Source: a bacterium SCSIO 12643 (GTDB taxonomy: Bacteria; Bacteroidota; Bacteroidia; Flavobacteriales_G; Salibacteraceae). Taken from it: 64,000 nucleotides of DNA. A program made the translations under genes and the position numbers. Of the stretch, positions 18,579 through 25,065 are shown in pieces (positions within the stretch are counted from its first letter, which is position 1; each line of letters opens with the position of its first letter). A model generated the notes under the pieces. That model did no database searches, was not told the origin of the DNA, and was given only the letters and a program-made list of their open reading frames with translations. The stretch covers positions 558,001 to 622,000 of the forward strand of contig CP073750.1 of the NCBI GenBank assembly GCA_024398135.1, given 5' to 3'.

Positions 18579-19757
18579 TTATAAAGCTTCTCTTCCAACT
18601 TCATTACCTGAAGCATCTGTAAAAACAACATGTGTTGCTACAGCCGGTGGAACTGGAAGATTTGCCTTATTTAGACGTGATGATGCTTCTCCTGAACCAG
18701 ATGAGTTTTTAGCACCTGAGGTTCCTCCCCCTAATCTTTCGTTATGGGTGAATGATCTTGATAAAGGATCTGAAATTATAGTAGTCTTGACAAACGTTGT
18801 AGCCCCGATTTTTGCCTCACAATCAAATTCTGATCTTGGCTTAGTTCTAAAGTTTCCTCCTCCTCCTAACCAATTAGCTTTTACTGTATAATCAACAACA
18901 TTACCAGCCAAAACAGCAGCTTTAACTGGCTCTTCAACCTCTTTACTATGTTGTGAATTAGCATTTGAGGTAATAGGATAAATATTTGCCGGGATTCCTA
19001 ATCCACCTAAATTATCATTCAATAAATGTCCTCTAATAAACGTTTCCGTTGGATGAGCATTATCTAACGGAGCATAAATAGCATCATCCTGACCAGATAA
19101 TCCAGGGCTAGATCCCTTTGGTAAATCAGCTTTATCTAGTTTTGCCACTGTCTTCTTACCTACCTTTGCATTTTGGTTTATCGCCATGCCTGGTCCTAGA
19201 TTATATGGTAAAGTTTGCGATTCATAGGTAATTGAGGAAGCCATTTGAACAGTATCCCCACTTACATTTTTTTGTTGAACGGTATTTAATACATATTTCA
19301 TCTGCAAAGCCTTTGCTCCCATCATATCCGCTTCTCTTTCCAACCCCGCATCATCATTAATGTTGACTTTGCCTTTCATTTGCCTAGTCGGCTGTACACG
19401 TCCTTGTTTTTGTTGCACCACATGCCACGCTTCATGAGGCAAATGTTTCTCTTGTCCGGACGCTACATGGATATCTGTTCCCTGCGCATAGGCATATGCA
19501 TTGAGTTGCGCAGGTTTTGACGAATTATAATGCACTTTTACATCATCCATTGAATAACCCGATAAACTTTCAATTCCTGATTTTAGTTGGTGAGGAAGTC
19601 CAGTATTATTCATTTTTTTATTCGATCTATTTGCGATTTCTTGTAACTGACTTACCTGATCATCACGTTGATCTTGAAAAGCAACTCGTTGTCGTACTTT
19701 TTTTAATTGCGTATTATCAACTCTAGGTTGGTATTTTTTGTAGTTTAATCTTTCCAT
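18579..19757 (-). CDS. eCIS cargo candidate: DUF4157 plus nuclease-like C-terminal domain
   Basis: A 392-aa protein with three parts. Residues 1-50 are a polar leader with VAFQDQRDDQ and LQEIANRS, a pattern common ahead of DUF4157. Residues 51-154 are the DUF4157 eCIS core domain with zincin-like HEAWH at 108-112 and downstream acidic residues (LEREAD, E140/E142). Residues about 220-392 contain FIRGHLLNDNLGG (H244, N247), then PANIYPITSNAN (N258, N267) and H270. This resembles His-Asn-type non-specific or HNH-like nucleases of polymorphic toxins. The reading is that DUF4157 targets the protein to the particle and the C-terminus is a DNA/RNA-cutting toxin; the nuclease call is inferred from motif pattern only. 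It is the last gene of a three-gene minus-strand operon, 20 bp after the next gene. Confidence 0.78.
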   Translation of the reverse strand: MERLNYKKYQPRVDNTQLKKVRQRVAFQDQRDDQVSQLQEIANRSNKKMNNTGLPHQLKSGIESLSGYSMDDVKVHYNSSKPAQLNAYAYAQGTDIHVASGQEKHLPHEAWHVVQQKQGRVQPTRQMKGKVNINDDAGLEREADMMGAKALQMKYVLNTVQQKNVSGDTVQMASSITYESQTLPYNLGPGMAINQNAKVGKKTVAKLDKADLPKGSSPGLSGQDDAIYAPLDNAHPTETFIRGHLLNDNLGGLGIPANIYPITSNANSQHSKEVEEPVKAAVLAGNVVDYTVKANWLGGGGNFRTKPRSEFDCEAKIGATTFVKTTIISDPLSRSFTHNERLGGGTSGAKNSSGSGEASSRLNKANLPVPPAVATHVVFTDASGNEVGREAL

Positions 19758-19777
19758 TTAAATTCTATACTTCATTA

Positions 19778-21979
19778 TTATGTACCCGGTGCCTCAACGA
19801 ACCCGGCTTTATAGGTATCTATTGCTTGCTTAGATTTTATAGCAACGTTAATAGCATCTACCCATTCACTTTTTTTATCTGGGATTTCCTTAAACAAATT
19901 CCATAGAACATTCTTGCTAATTCCTCCAATAGTTGCTGCAGGTAGCCCTGTGATTGCAATTACCAAATCATTCCTCGAATTAGGTTTATTGTCATTAGTT
20001 CTTGTATCAACATAATCTTTTAGTCGATTAGCTTCTGCAACAATATCATTGGTAAATATTACCTCAAAAACTGCCTTAACAGCACCATTATTCAACGCAT
20101 ATAATGCAGATACTTTTTTTGCCAGAGCATCAGGTTTAGCATGGGACTGTAATGCTTTACCCGAGGTTAATTCATCTTTTGATAATTTCCCTGTTTTGAA
20201 TCTAGGGTCATCATCTGAATAGGGGTCATCAAACCTTCCTGCATCCGTATATACTGCTGCCTTGGTATCAAAAGCCGCATGCGTTTTAAACCAATTGGCA
20301 TTGTGCGCAGACAACAGATGATCTCTTAGATGTAATGATTCCACATTCTTATCACCAAATGGCTTTTTATCACCACCGGTCACTTCATCATAGTTCTGAG
20401 TATTTAATAACAAGTTGGGTTCCGGCCAATAAGGCGCTGCTGGATTCACACTTGCTGCAGCCTCTCTAACTTTCATATCTAATTCGCTGGATTTAACAGT
20501 TTGTAACGACTTAGCCTTTACTTTATCGCTATCCCCATCTGGCCCCGCAGCCATTGGATCATCTCCGGTACCTAAATGTCTAAACCTATAACCTCCTGCC
20601 ACTATTGCAGGATCAACATGTTTTGATGCTTTATGAGCTCCTATAACATTATCAAACCTTTCAAACAAGGTTTTCTCCACACTGCCCAAATCAGAAGGAT
20701 CTTCTTTTGCTTTCATATTGACTGCATCCGGATCACTCACATGAATATAAACGCGTTTATATCGCTCCTCGAGCATTGTCTTAAATTCTTTCGTATAGGT
20801 TGATTTCATAATCAAATTCCTAGCAAGATTAGGTGCATTTGATAATGATCGCTTCTTCTCTTCTACTTTTAGTTCTGACTTTCTAGTAGCTTTATGAATC
20901 CCCTTTCTAGCGTTTTTATATTCTTCAACACTTGCTCCGGCTTTGTTTAAATGATTTTTCACACTATCTGAACTACTATCATCTTCGGCTTTATCTGATG
21001 CATCTTTATCCACTGCATCTCTAACTTCTTGGATCGGAACTTCATCACTTGTACCCTCTTTTACCCATTTAGGTCGCCACAAATGACCTATTGCACCTGC
21101 CGGAAACGCACTAATATTTTTTGCTGTATCTACTTCTGATTGGATTTTAGCTTTCTGAGTATTTTCCTCTTCTGCTGCGGATTCCATAGAATTCACTCCA
21201 ACCACTAAAGCAAATCTCTTTGCGGCAGCTTCCGGAGTAGAAAATGCTTCGGTTTTGTATTGGTTAGCAATCCCTACCGGATTTTTGTCTTTGCCCCTCG
21301 CAATTGTTGCTACATTACCGATATATGCATTTGCGTCCACCTTATCTCCCAAAGGAACCGGTTCTGTGGATACAATAGCATTTTTTGCCGGTGTCACATT
21401 TACGGTTACATTACTTAACTCATCTCCACTCTTAATTTCATACCCGGCAACAGCTCTTTGAACTAGCTGAACTCTATTTCCATTTGTACATAAATTACAT
21501 ACGTTGGGCACGGTGGTCTTCATCTGTAAAGCTTTCGCTCCCATTACATCTGCTTCTCTTTCCAAACCTGCATCATCATTAATATGGACTTTACCCATTA
21601 ATTGCCTGGTCGGTTGTACTCTTCCCTGTTTTTGTTGCACTACATGCCAAGTCTCATGAGCCAAATGCTTTTCCTGTCCAGACGCGACATGGATATCTGT
21701 TCCTTGTGCATAGGCATGTGCATTGAGTTGGGCGGGTTTTGAAGAATTATAATGCACTTTTACATCATCCATGGAATAACCTGATAAACTTTCAATTCCT
21801 GATTTTAGTTGATTGGGTAATCCGGTGTTATTAGACTCATTTGCAGAAGAATTTGCCATCAATTGAATCCTAGAATTTGTTGTAGACTCCTTTCGGTTAT
21901 CTTTAAATTGCACAGATTGATTTGGGACATTTTGTAAATTGTTGTGACCTGTATCCACTTTATTCTCTTGTACTCTCAT
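19778..21979 (-). CDS. eCIS cargo candidate: DUF4157 plus large unrecognised C-terminal domain
   Basis: A 733-aa protein sharing the leader type (VQFKDNRKES, then IQLMANSS) and the DUF4157 module at exactly residues 51-154, with HETWH at 108-112, of its neighbour. The remaining 580 residues are unrelated to the neighbour. They include an acidic/Ser-rich linker around residues 340-370, a Lys/Arg-rich helical segment, and a block with YIHVSDPDAVNM, LFERFDNVIG and IVAGGYRFRHLGTGDDP. A segment with LHLRDHLLSAHNANWF and a hydrophobic C-terminal helical region follow. I cannot assign a known toxin fold. No signal peptide is seen, as expected for a particle-loaded cytoplasmic protein. The gene begins 9 bp after the hydrolase gene and is co-oriented with both neighbours. 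Confidence 0.72.
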   Translation of the reverse strand: MRVQENKVDTGHNNLQNVPNQSVQFKDNRKESTTNSRIQLMANSSANESNNTGLPNQLKSGIESLSGYSMDDVKVHYNSSKPAQLNAHAYAQGTDIHVASGQEKHLAHETWHVVQQKQGRVQPTRQLMGKVHINDDAGLEREADVMGAKALQMKTTVPNVCNLCTNGNRVQLVQRAVAGYEIKSGDELSNVTVNVTPAKNAIVSTEPVPLGDKVDANAYIGNVATIARGKDKNPVGIANQYKTEAFSTPEAAAKRFALVVGVNSMESAAEEENTQKAKIQSEVDTAKNISAFPAGAIGHLWRPKWVKEGTSDEVPIQEVRDAVDKDASDKAEDDSSSDSVKNHLNKAGASVEEYKNARKGIHKATRKSELKVEEKKRSLSNAPNLARNLIMKSTYTKEFKTMLEERYKRVYIHVSDPDAVNMKAKEDPSDLGSVEKTLFERFDNVIGAHKASKHVDPAIVAGGYRFRHLGTGDDPMAAGPDGDSDKVKAKSLQTVKSSELDMKVREAAASVNPAAPYWPEPNLLLNTQNYDEVTGGDKKPFGDKNVESLHLRDHLLSAHNANWFKTHAAFDTKAAVYTDAGRFDDPYSDDDPRFKTGKLSKDELTSGKALQSHAKPDALAKKVSALYALNNGAVKAVFEVIFTNDIVAEANRLKDYVDTRTNDNKPNSRNDLVIAITGLPAATIGGISKNVLWNLFKEIPDKKSEWVDAINVAIKSKQAIDTYKAGFVEAPGT

Positions 21980-21988
21980 AATTCTGAA

Positions 21989-22648
21989 TTAAGACTGTAA
22001 CACTGATTCTATAGCTGTTTTATCTGCATCCTTATACACTCCATCAATTTCTAATTGATTATTCGCCTGGAGCAGTTTTAAAGCTGAAGCCGTTTTGTTT
22101 CCAAAATCACCATCCACATCTCCACAGTTACATTTTAAATGATTCAACATCAATTGTAACTTGATTACTTCTTTTCCTTTGGCACCATGTTTTAAAATTG
22201 GGTTTGGGATTTCCAATGCTGTAGATTTGGATAGTACTCTATAACTTAAAACTTTTGCCACATCATAGGCTGCAATAGATACGGAATTGCTTTGATTACC
22301 TCCTAAACAAAAAACTTTATCTCCGGTTTCATCAAAACCCAAAAAGAATCCTACATGCCCTTTCCAGGAATGTGGGCTACTTCTCCAAAATACTACCACA
22401 TCTCCGGGCTTAGGTTGAGAAGTTGCTGTTCCAATATTTGTCCAGGAACGCGCATTAGGTTTTCCGGTATATGGTAAATTGGCTTTCATGGTACACCAAT
22501 TAACGAAGGTACTGCACCATGGAATTTCATCATTATGAATTCCAGAAATCCCGGTTTCTTGCGCATATTTTACGATTTGAGGTTGGCTTTCATCACCCGC
22601 TATTTCATGAATACCAAGTTGTGAAAATGCAATTTTTAAGACGTCCAT
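21989..22648 (-). CDS. peptidoglycan hydrolase-like protein (TIGR02594/NlpC-like plus peptidoglycan-binding domain)
   Basis: A 219-aa protein. Residues 1-140 match the TIGR02594-type Cys peptidase fold, with candidate catalytic C45 in IPWCSTFVNWC, PKPGDVVVFW, and the partner H98 in WKGHVGFFLG. Residues about 150-219 form a peptidoglycan-binding type 1 domain (HGAKGKEVIKLQLML, GDFGNKTASALKLLQ). No signal peptide is present. It is the first gene of the operon with the two DUF4157 proteins. It could therefore be a lysis enzyme releasing assembled particles, a cargo aimed at bacterial wall, or a wall-remodelling factor. Enzyme class is well supported by motifs; the role is inference from context. 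Confidence 0.8.
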   Translation of the reverse strand: MDVLKIAFSQLGIHEIAGDESQPQIVKYAQETGISGIHNDEIPWCSTFVNWCTMKANLPYTGKPNARSWTNIGTATSQPKPGDVVVFWRSSPHSWKGHVGFFLGFDETGDKVFCLGGNQSNSVSIAAYDVAKVLSYRVLSKSTALEIPNPILKHGAKGKEVIKLQLMLNHLKCNCGDVDGDFGNKTASALKLLQANNQLEIDGVYKDADKTAIESVLQS

Positions 22649-22698
22649 AGGTTACATTTAAATCCAGTCTCAAATTATTCATTTCTTCGCTTTTACTT

Positions 22699-22742
22699 AT
22701 AGGTAAAATTACCTGTATTATAGTGTTGTGGATTTTACCTAT
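22699..22742. promoter_or_regulatory. palindromic operator candidate between cargo operon and methyltransferase
   Basis: The 14-bp palindrome AGGTAAAATTACCT (22701-22714) overlaps a longer inverted repeat, ATAGGTAAAAT at 22699-22709 and ATTTTACCTAT at 22732-22742. A further AGGTA half-site lies at 22766-22770. All are in the 180-bp divergent region between the cargo operon and a methyltransferase gene. The arrangement of repeated AGGTAA half-sites suggests a dimeric repressor or activator site. No regulator gene lies next to it, and the binding protein is unknown. Confidence 0.4.
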
Positions 22743-22774
22743 TTCAAGTTTAAATACTCACATCTAGGTATATT

Positions 22775-22800
22775 TTGAAATACAATAAAGCTTTACTTTG
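22775..22800 (+). promoter_or_regulatory. promoter candidate for the TPMT-like methyltransferase
   Basis: TTG at 22775-22777 and TTACTTTG at 22793-22800 resemble the Bacteroidota -33/-7 pair, with one mismatch in the -7 element and a short spacer of 15 bp. Initiation shortly after 22800 would place the ATG at 22829 within the transcript and exclude the in-frame TTG at 22775 as start codon. Confidence 0.4.
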
Positions 22801-22828
22801 CAGCCTCAATCAATTAAGATTTAACCAC

Positions 22829-23413
22829 ATGGAGATCATAGATAAAAATTACTGGGATAGCAGATATAAATCAAATGAAACCGGATGGGATATTGGTTAT
22901 GTATCCACACCTATTAAGGAATATCTGAATCAACTTCAAGATAAGTCCATCGATATTTTAATTCCCGGTTGTGGTAGTGCATGGGAAGCTGAATATTGTT
23001 TTCAAAATGGTTTTATCAATACCCATGTGATTGACATATCTGATCAGGCGATTGAAAGATTTCAAAAAAGAGTTCCTGATTTTCCAAAAGACAAAATCTT
23101 CAATGCGGATTTATTCACCCATGATCAACAGTATGATTTAATTATCGAGCAAACTTTCTTTTGTGCACTTCCACCAACCATGCGAAATGATTATGTCAAA
23201 AAAATGCATAGTTTAATTAAACCTCAAGGGAAACTTGCCGGACTTCTATTCAATATTGAATTGTTTAAAGATCACCCTCCTTTTGGTGGAGATCGCATGG
23301 AATATTTGGAATTATTTTCCCCTTATTTCCATATCAAAACTATGGAAGTTTCACACAATTCTATACCACCCAGAGCCAATAGTGAGCTATTTGTGATTTT
23401 AGAAAAAAAGTAA
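22829..23413 (+). CDS. TPMT-like SAM-dependent methyltransferase
   Basis: A 194-aa class I methyltransferase of the thiopurine S-methyltransferase-like family, which methylates small thiol, selenium or tellurium compounds or drug-like molecules. Family signs are NYWDSRYKSNETGWDIGY near the N-terminus, the SAM-binding loop ILIPGCGSAWEAEY, HVIDISDQAIERF, and IIEQTFFCALPP. I start it at ATG 22829 because an alternative upstream TTG falls inside the probable -33 promoter element, and the fold begins just after this ATG. It is divergent from the cargo operon and followed by a phosphoribosyltransferase 33 bp later. The natural substrate cannot be inferred. Confidence 0.85.
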   Translation: MEIIDKNYWDSRYKSNETGWDIGYVSTPIKEYLNQLQDKSIDILIPGCGSAWEAEYCFQNGFINTHVIDISDQAIERFQKRVPDFPKDKIFNADLFTHDQQYDLIIEQTFFCALPPTMRNDYVKKMHSLIKPQGKLAGLLFNIELFKDHPPFGGDRMEYLELFSPYFHIKTMEVSHNSIPPRANSELFVILEKK

Positions 23414-23434
23414 GTTTATTCATTACCAATTCAA

Positions 23435-23442
23435 TACTTTTG
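23435..23442 (+). promoter_or_regulatory. -7 element (TACTTTTG) immediately before the phosphoribosyltransferase
   Basis: A perfect TAnnTTTG match whose last G is only 4 bases before the ATG at 23447. If used, transcription would begin at or within a base or two of the start codon, giving a leaderless or nearly leaderless message. No good TTG lies at the ideal -33 distance. Confidence 0.45.
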
Positions 23443-23446
23443 AAGC

Positions 23447-23956
23447 ATGACAGAAGTAAAAGAACGTACCATAATTCTAGATCACAAACAGGTTGAACAA
23501 AAAATCACCCGAATTGCACACCAATTGTATGAAAACAACTTTCAGGAAAAGTCAATTGTGATAATGGGCATTCATGGTGAAGGTTATGTTTTAGCGGAAA
23601 GACTAACTTCTTTACTTCGTGAAATTTCAGATCTAAATATTGAATTGTTTGGAATCAATATGGACAAGAAAAAACCACTTAACAGTGGTTTGAATTCTGA
23701 GATCGATGCCAAAACACTGAAAAACAAAGCGGTTATTTTAGTGGATGATGTACTTAATTCGGGTAAGACATTGGTTTATGCGACTAAATTCTTATTAGAC
23801 TTTAGTGTAAAAAATTTGCAAACCGTTTGTTTGATCGATCGTAAACATAGAAAATTCCCAATCCGTGCGGATTTCGTAGGACTAACGCTTTCTACCACAT
23901 TACAGGAGCACATTACAGTTGAGTTCGGAAAAGAGGATATTGTTTATCTGGATTAG
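23447..23956 (+). CDS. phosphoribosyltransferase, PyrR-like
   Basis: A 169-aa type I phosphoribosyltransferase. The PRPP-binding loop is visible as AVILVDDVLNSGKTLVYA, with an upstream IVIMGIHGEGYVLAERL flexible-loop region and a C-terminal ITVEFGKEDIVYLD ending. Length and motif order fit PyrR/uracil- or hypoxanthine-type enzymes, and PyrR-like is the closest impression. The surroundings contain no pyrimidine genes or attenuator, so a regulatory role cannot be claimed. It ends flush against the convergent shikimate kinase gene, with no base between the two stop codons. Confidence 0.82.
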   Translation: MTEVKERTIILDHKQVEQKITRIAHQLYENNFQEKSIVIMGIHGEGYVLAERLTSLLREISDLNIELFGINMDKKKPLNSGLNSEIDAKTLKNKAVILVDDVLNSGKTLVYATKFLLDFSVKNLQTVCLIDRKHRKFPIRADFVGLTLSTTLQEHITVEFGKEDIVYLD

Positions 23957-24469
23957 TTAAAGCTGTTTTATTTCTTTTACTAACTCATCTAGGCGTTTTG
24001 AATTTAAATGGAGCATTTCAAATTGCAAATGCGCACGTTCGTAATACGGTAATCTTTCCTTCAAATGCGATTTGACAAAAGTTGTCAATTCTTCCTGATC
24101 CTTTCCCGCTAATAAAGGTCTTGAATCTCTGCTATTTAATAAGCGATTTATTAACGATTTTTCATCTAGTTTTAGGAAAATTGACCTTCCATTTGCATTA
24201 ATGGCATCCATATTTTGAAAAAAACACGGGGTACCACCTCCTGTGGAAACCAAAATATTTTCAAAATCACATACTTCTTCCAGATATTTTTTTTCGAGAA
24301 TCCTAAAAAAACCTTCGCCCTTATTTTCAATTATTTGTGCTACTTTTTGATGTTCCCTTTCTGCTATAAAGTGATCTAAGTCTATGAATTTCAGATTTAA
24401 ACGAGCCGCTAACTTCTTCCCTATTGTGGTTTTACCCACTCCCATGTATCCAACTAAAAATATTCGCAT
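23957..24469 (-). CDS. aroK: shikimate kinase
   Basis: A 170-aa enzyme that phosphorylates shikimate at the 3-position in aromatic amino acid biosynthesis. The P-loop GYMGVGKTT is at residues 7-15, shikimate-contacting Asp residues lie in FIDLDHFI (D30, D32), and the VSTGGGTPCF loop and the RPLLAG lid segment are present. I start it at 24469 because an upstream in-frame ATG at 24511 would add a tail not found in the family and lies beyond a TATTTTTG -7 element (minus strand, 24479-24486). The length is standard. It is convergent with the phosphoribosyltransferase gene. Confidence 0.93.
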   Translation of the reverse strand: MRIFLVGYMGVGKTTIGKKLAARLNLKFIDLDHFIAEREHQKVAQIIENKGEGFFRILEKKYLEEVCDFENILVSTGGGTPCFFQNMDAINANGRSIFLKLDEKSLINRLLNSRDSRPLLAGKDQEELTTFVKSHLKERLPYYERAHLQFEMLHLNSKRLDELVKEIKQL

Positions 24470-24567
24470 CTTCTGTTTCAAAAATATAAAAGCAACTGGT
24501 TTTGAAGACAATAAAATAAAGTTTAAAAAAAATCAAATTTCATGCATGTCAATCTTTGAACTCTATG

Positions 24568-24575
24568 TATATTTG
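24568..24575 (+). promoter_or_regulatory. -7 promoter element (TATATTTG) of first tRNA-Lys
   Basis: A perfect TAnnTTTG match 21 bases before the tRNA. The expected -33 TTG position reads ATG. The element and the leader hairpin GCTTTT/AAAAGC (24582-24594) are repeated ahead of the second tRNA. Confidence 0.55.
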
Positions 24576-24596
24576 CACCGCGCTTTTAAAAAGCAC

Positions 24597-24669
24597 GGTT
24601 CGGTAGCTCAGTTGGTAGAGCATCTCCCTTTTAAGGAGAGGGTCCTGGGTTCGAGCCCCAGCCGAGCCA
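24597..24669 (+). tRNA. tRNA-Lys (anticodon TTT), first copy
   Basis: A 73-nt cloverleaf without an encoded CCA. The acceptor stem GGTTCGG pairs with CCGAGCC (one U-G pair), with D-arm TAGCTCAGTTGGTAGAGC, anticodon stem TCTCC/GGAGA around loop CTTTTAA, and T-arm CTGGG TTCGAGC CCCAG. The loop gives anticodon UUU for lysine. A Rho-independent terminator follows within 8 bases. It is nearly identical to the second copy; only three acceptor-stem bases differ. Confidence 0.97.
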
Positions 24670-24676
24670 CATCAAT

Positions 24677-24716
24677 AAAGAGCAGTATTGATTTTATCGA
24701 TACTGCTCTTTTTTTT
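24677..24716 (+). terminator. terminator after first tRNA-Lys
   Basis: A 12-bp perfect stem, AAAGAGCAGTAT (24677-24688) with ATACTGCTCTTT (24700-24711), and a T run to 24716. It separates the two tRNA transcription units. Confidence 0.9.
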
Positions 24717-24776
24717 GCACCATACTTTTTCTACAATCTCCTTTTATGTTAAAAATTCAATTGAAGAAAAAAACAC

Positions 24777-24806
24777 TTGGTTATCTATAAACTCTATATA
24801 TATTTG
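24777..24806 (+). promoter_or_regulatory. promoter of second tRNA-Lys
   Basis: TTG at 24777-24779, a 19-bp spacer, and TATATTTG at 24799-24806: an ideal Bacteroidota promoter. The tRNA begins 21 bases after the -7 element. Confidence 0.8.
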
Positions 24807-24826
24807 CACCCGCTTTTGAAAAGCAC

Positions 24827-24899
24827 GATTCGGTAGCTCAGTTGGTAGAGCATCTCCCTTTTAAGGAGAGGGTCCTGGGTTCGAGCCCCAGCCGAATCA
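24827..24899 (+). tRNA. tRNA-Lys (anticodon TTT), second copy
   Basis: A 73-nt cloverleaf with acceptor GATTCGG/CCGAATC, all Watson-Crick, and the same arms and CTTTTAA anticodon loop as the first copy. No CCA is encoded. The copy arose with its promoter and leader: the segment 24790-24899 matches 24559-24669 with one single-base indel and few substitutions. Confidence 0.97.
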
Positions 24900-24903
24900 C
24901 TTC

Positions 24904-24945
24904 AAAAAAAGGGAAGTTTTCAGCAATAAAAACTTCCCTTTTTTT
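24904..24945 (+). terminator. terminator after second tRNA-Lys
   Basis: Stem GGGAAGTTTT (24911-24920) with AAAACTTCCC (24929-24938), flanked by an A run before and a T run after. It is expected to end transcription of the second tRNA. Confidence 0.9.
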
Positions 24946-25040
24946 ATGTCATTTATTTTCACTTTACATCAATAATTTAACCCCTCAACGACTTCAAATT
25001 CCGTTTATCACTTTCAGTTTATTACTTCTTTACAAAAACT

Positions 25041-25048
25041 TACATTTG
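25041..25048 (+). promoter_or_regulatory. -7 promoter element (TACATTTG) of the sensor kinase operon
   Basis: A perfect TAnnTTTG. At the ideal 19-bp distance upstream the sequence is TTTA. The ATG of the kinase gene is 17 bases downstream. Confidence 0.55.
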
Positions 25049-25065
25049 AACAACGAGAAACGGAC

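Noticed and set aside
22775-22828. Longer N-terminus of the methyltransferase from TTG 22775
   Set aside because: The codon overlaps a probable -33 element and the added 18 residues are not part of the family fold; ATG 22829 fits better.
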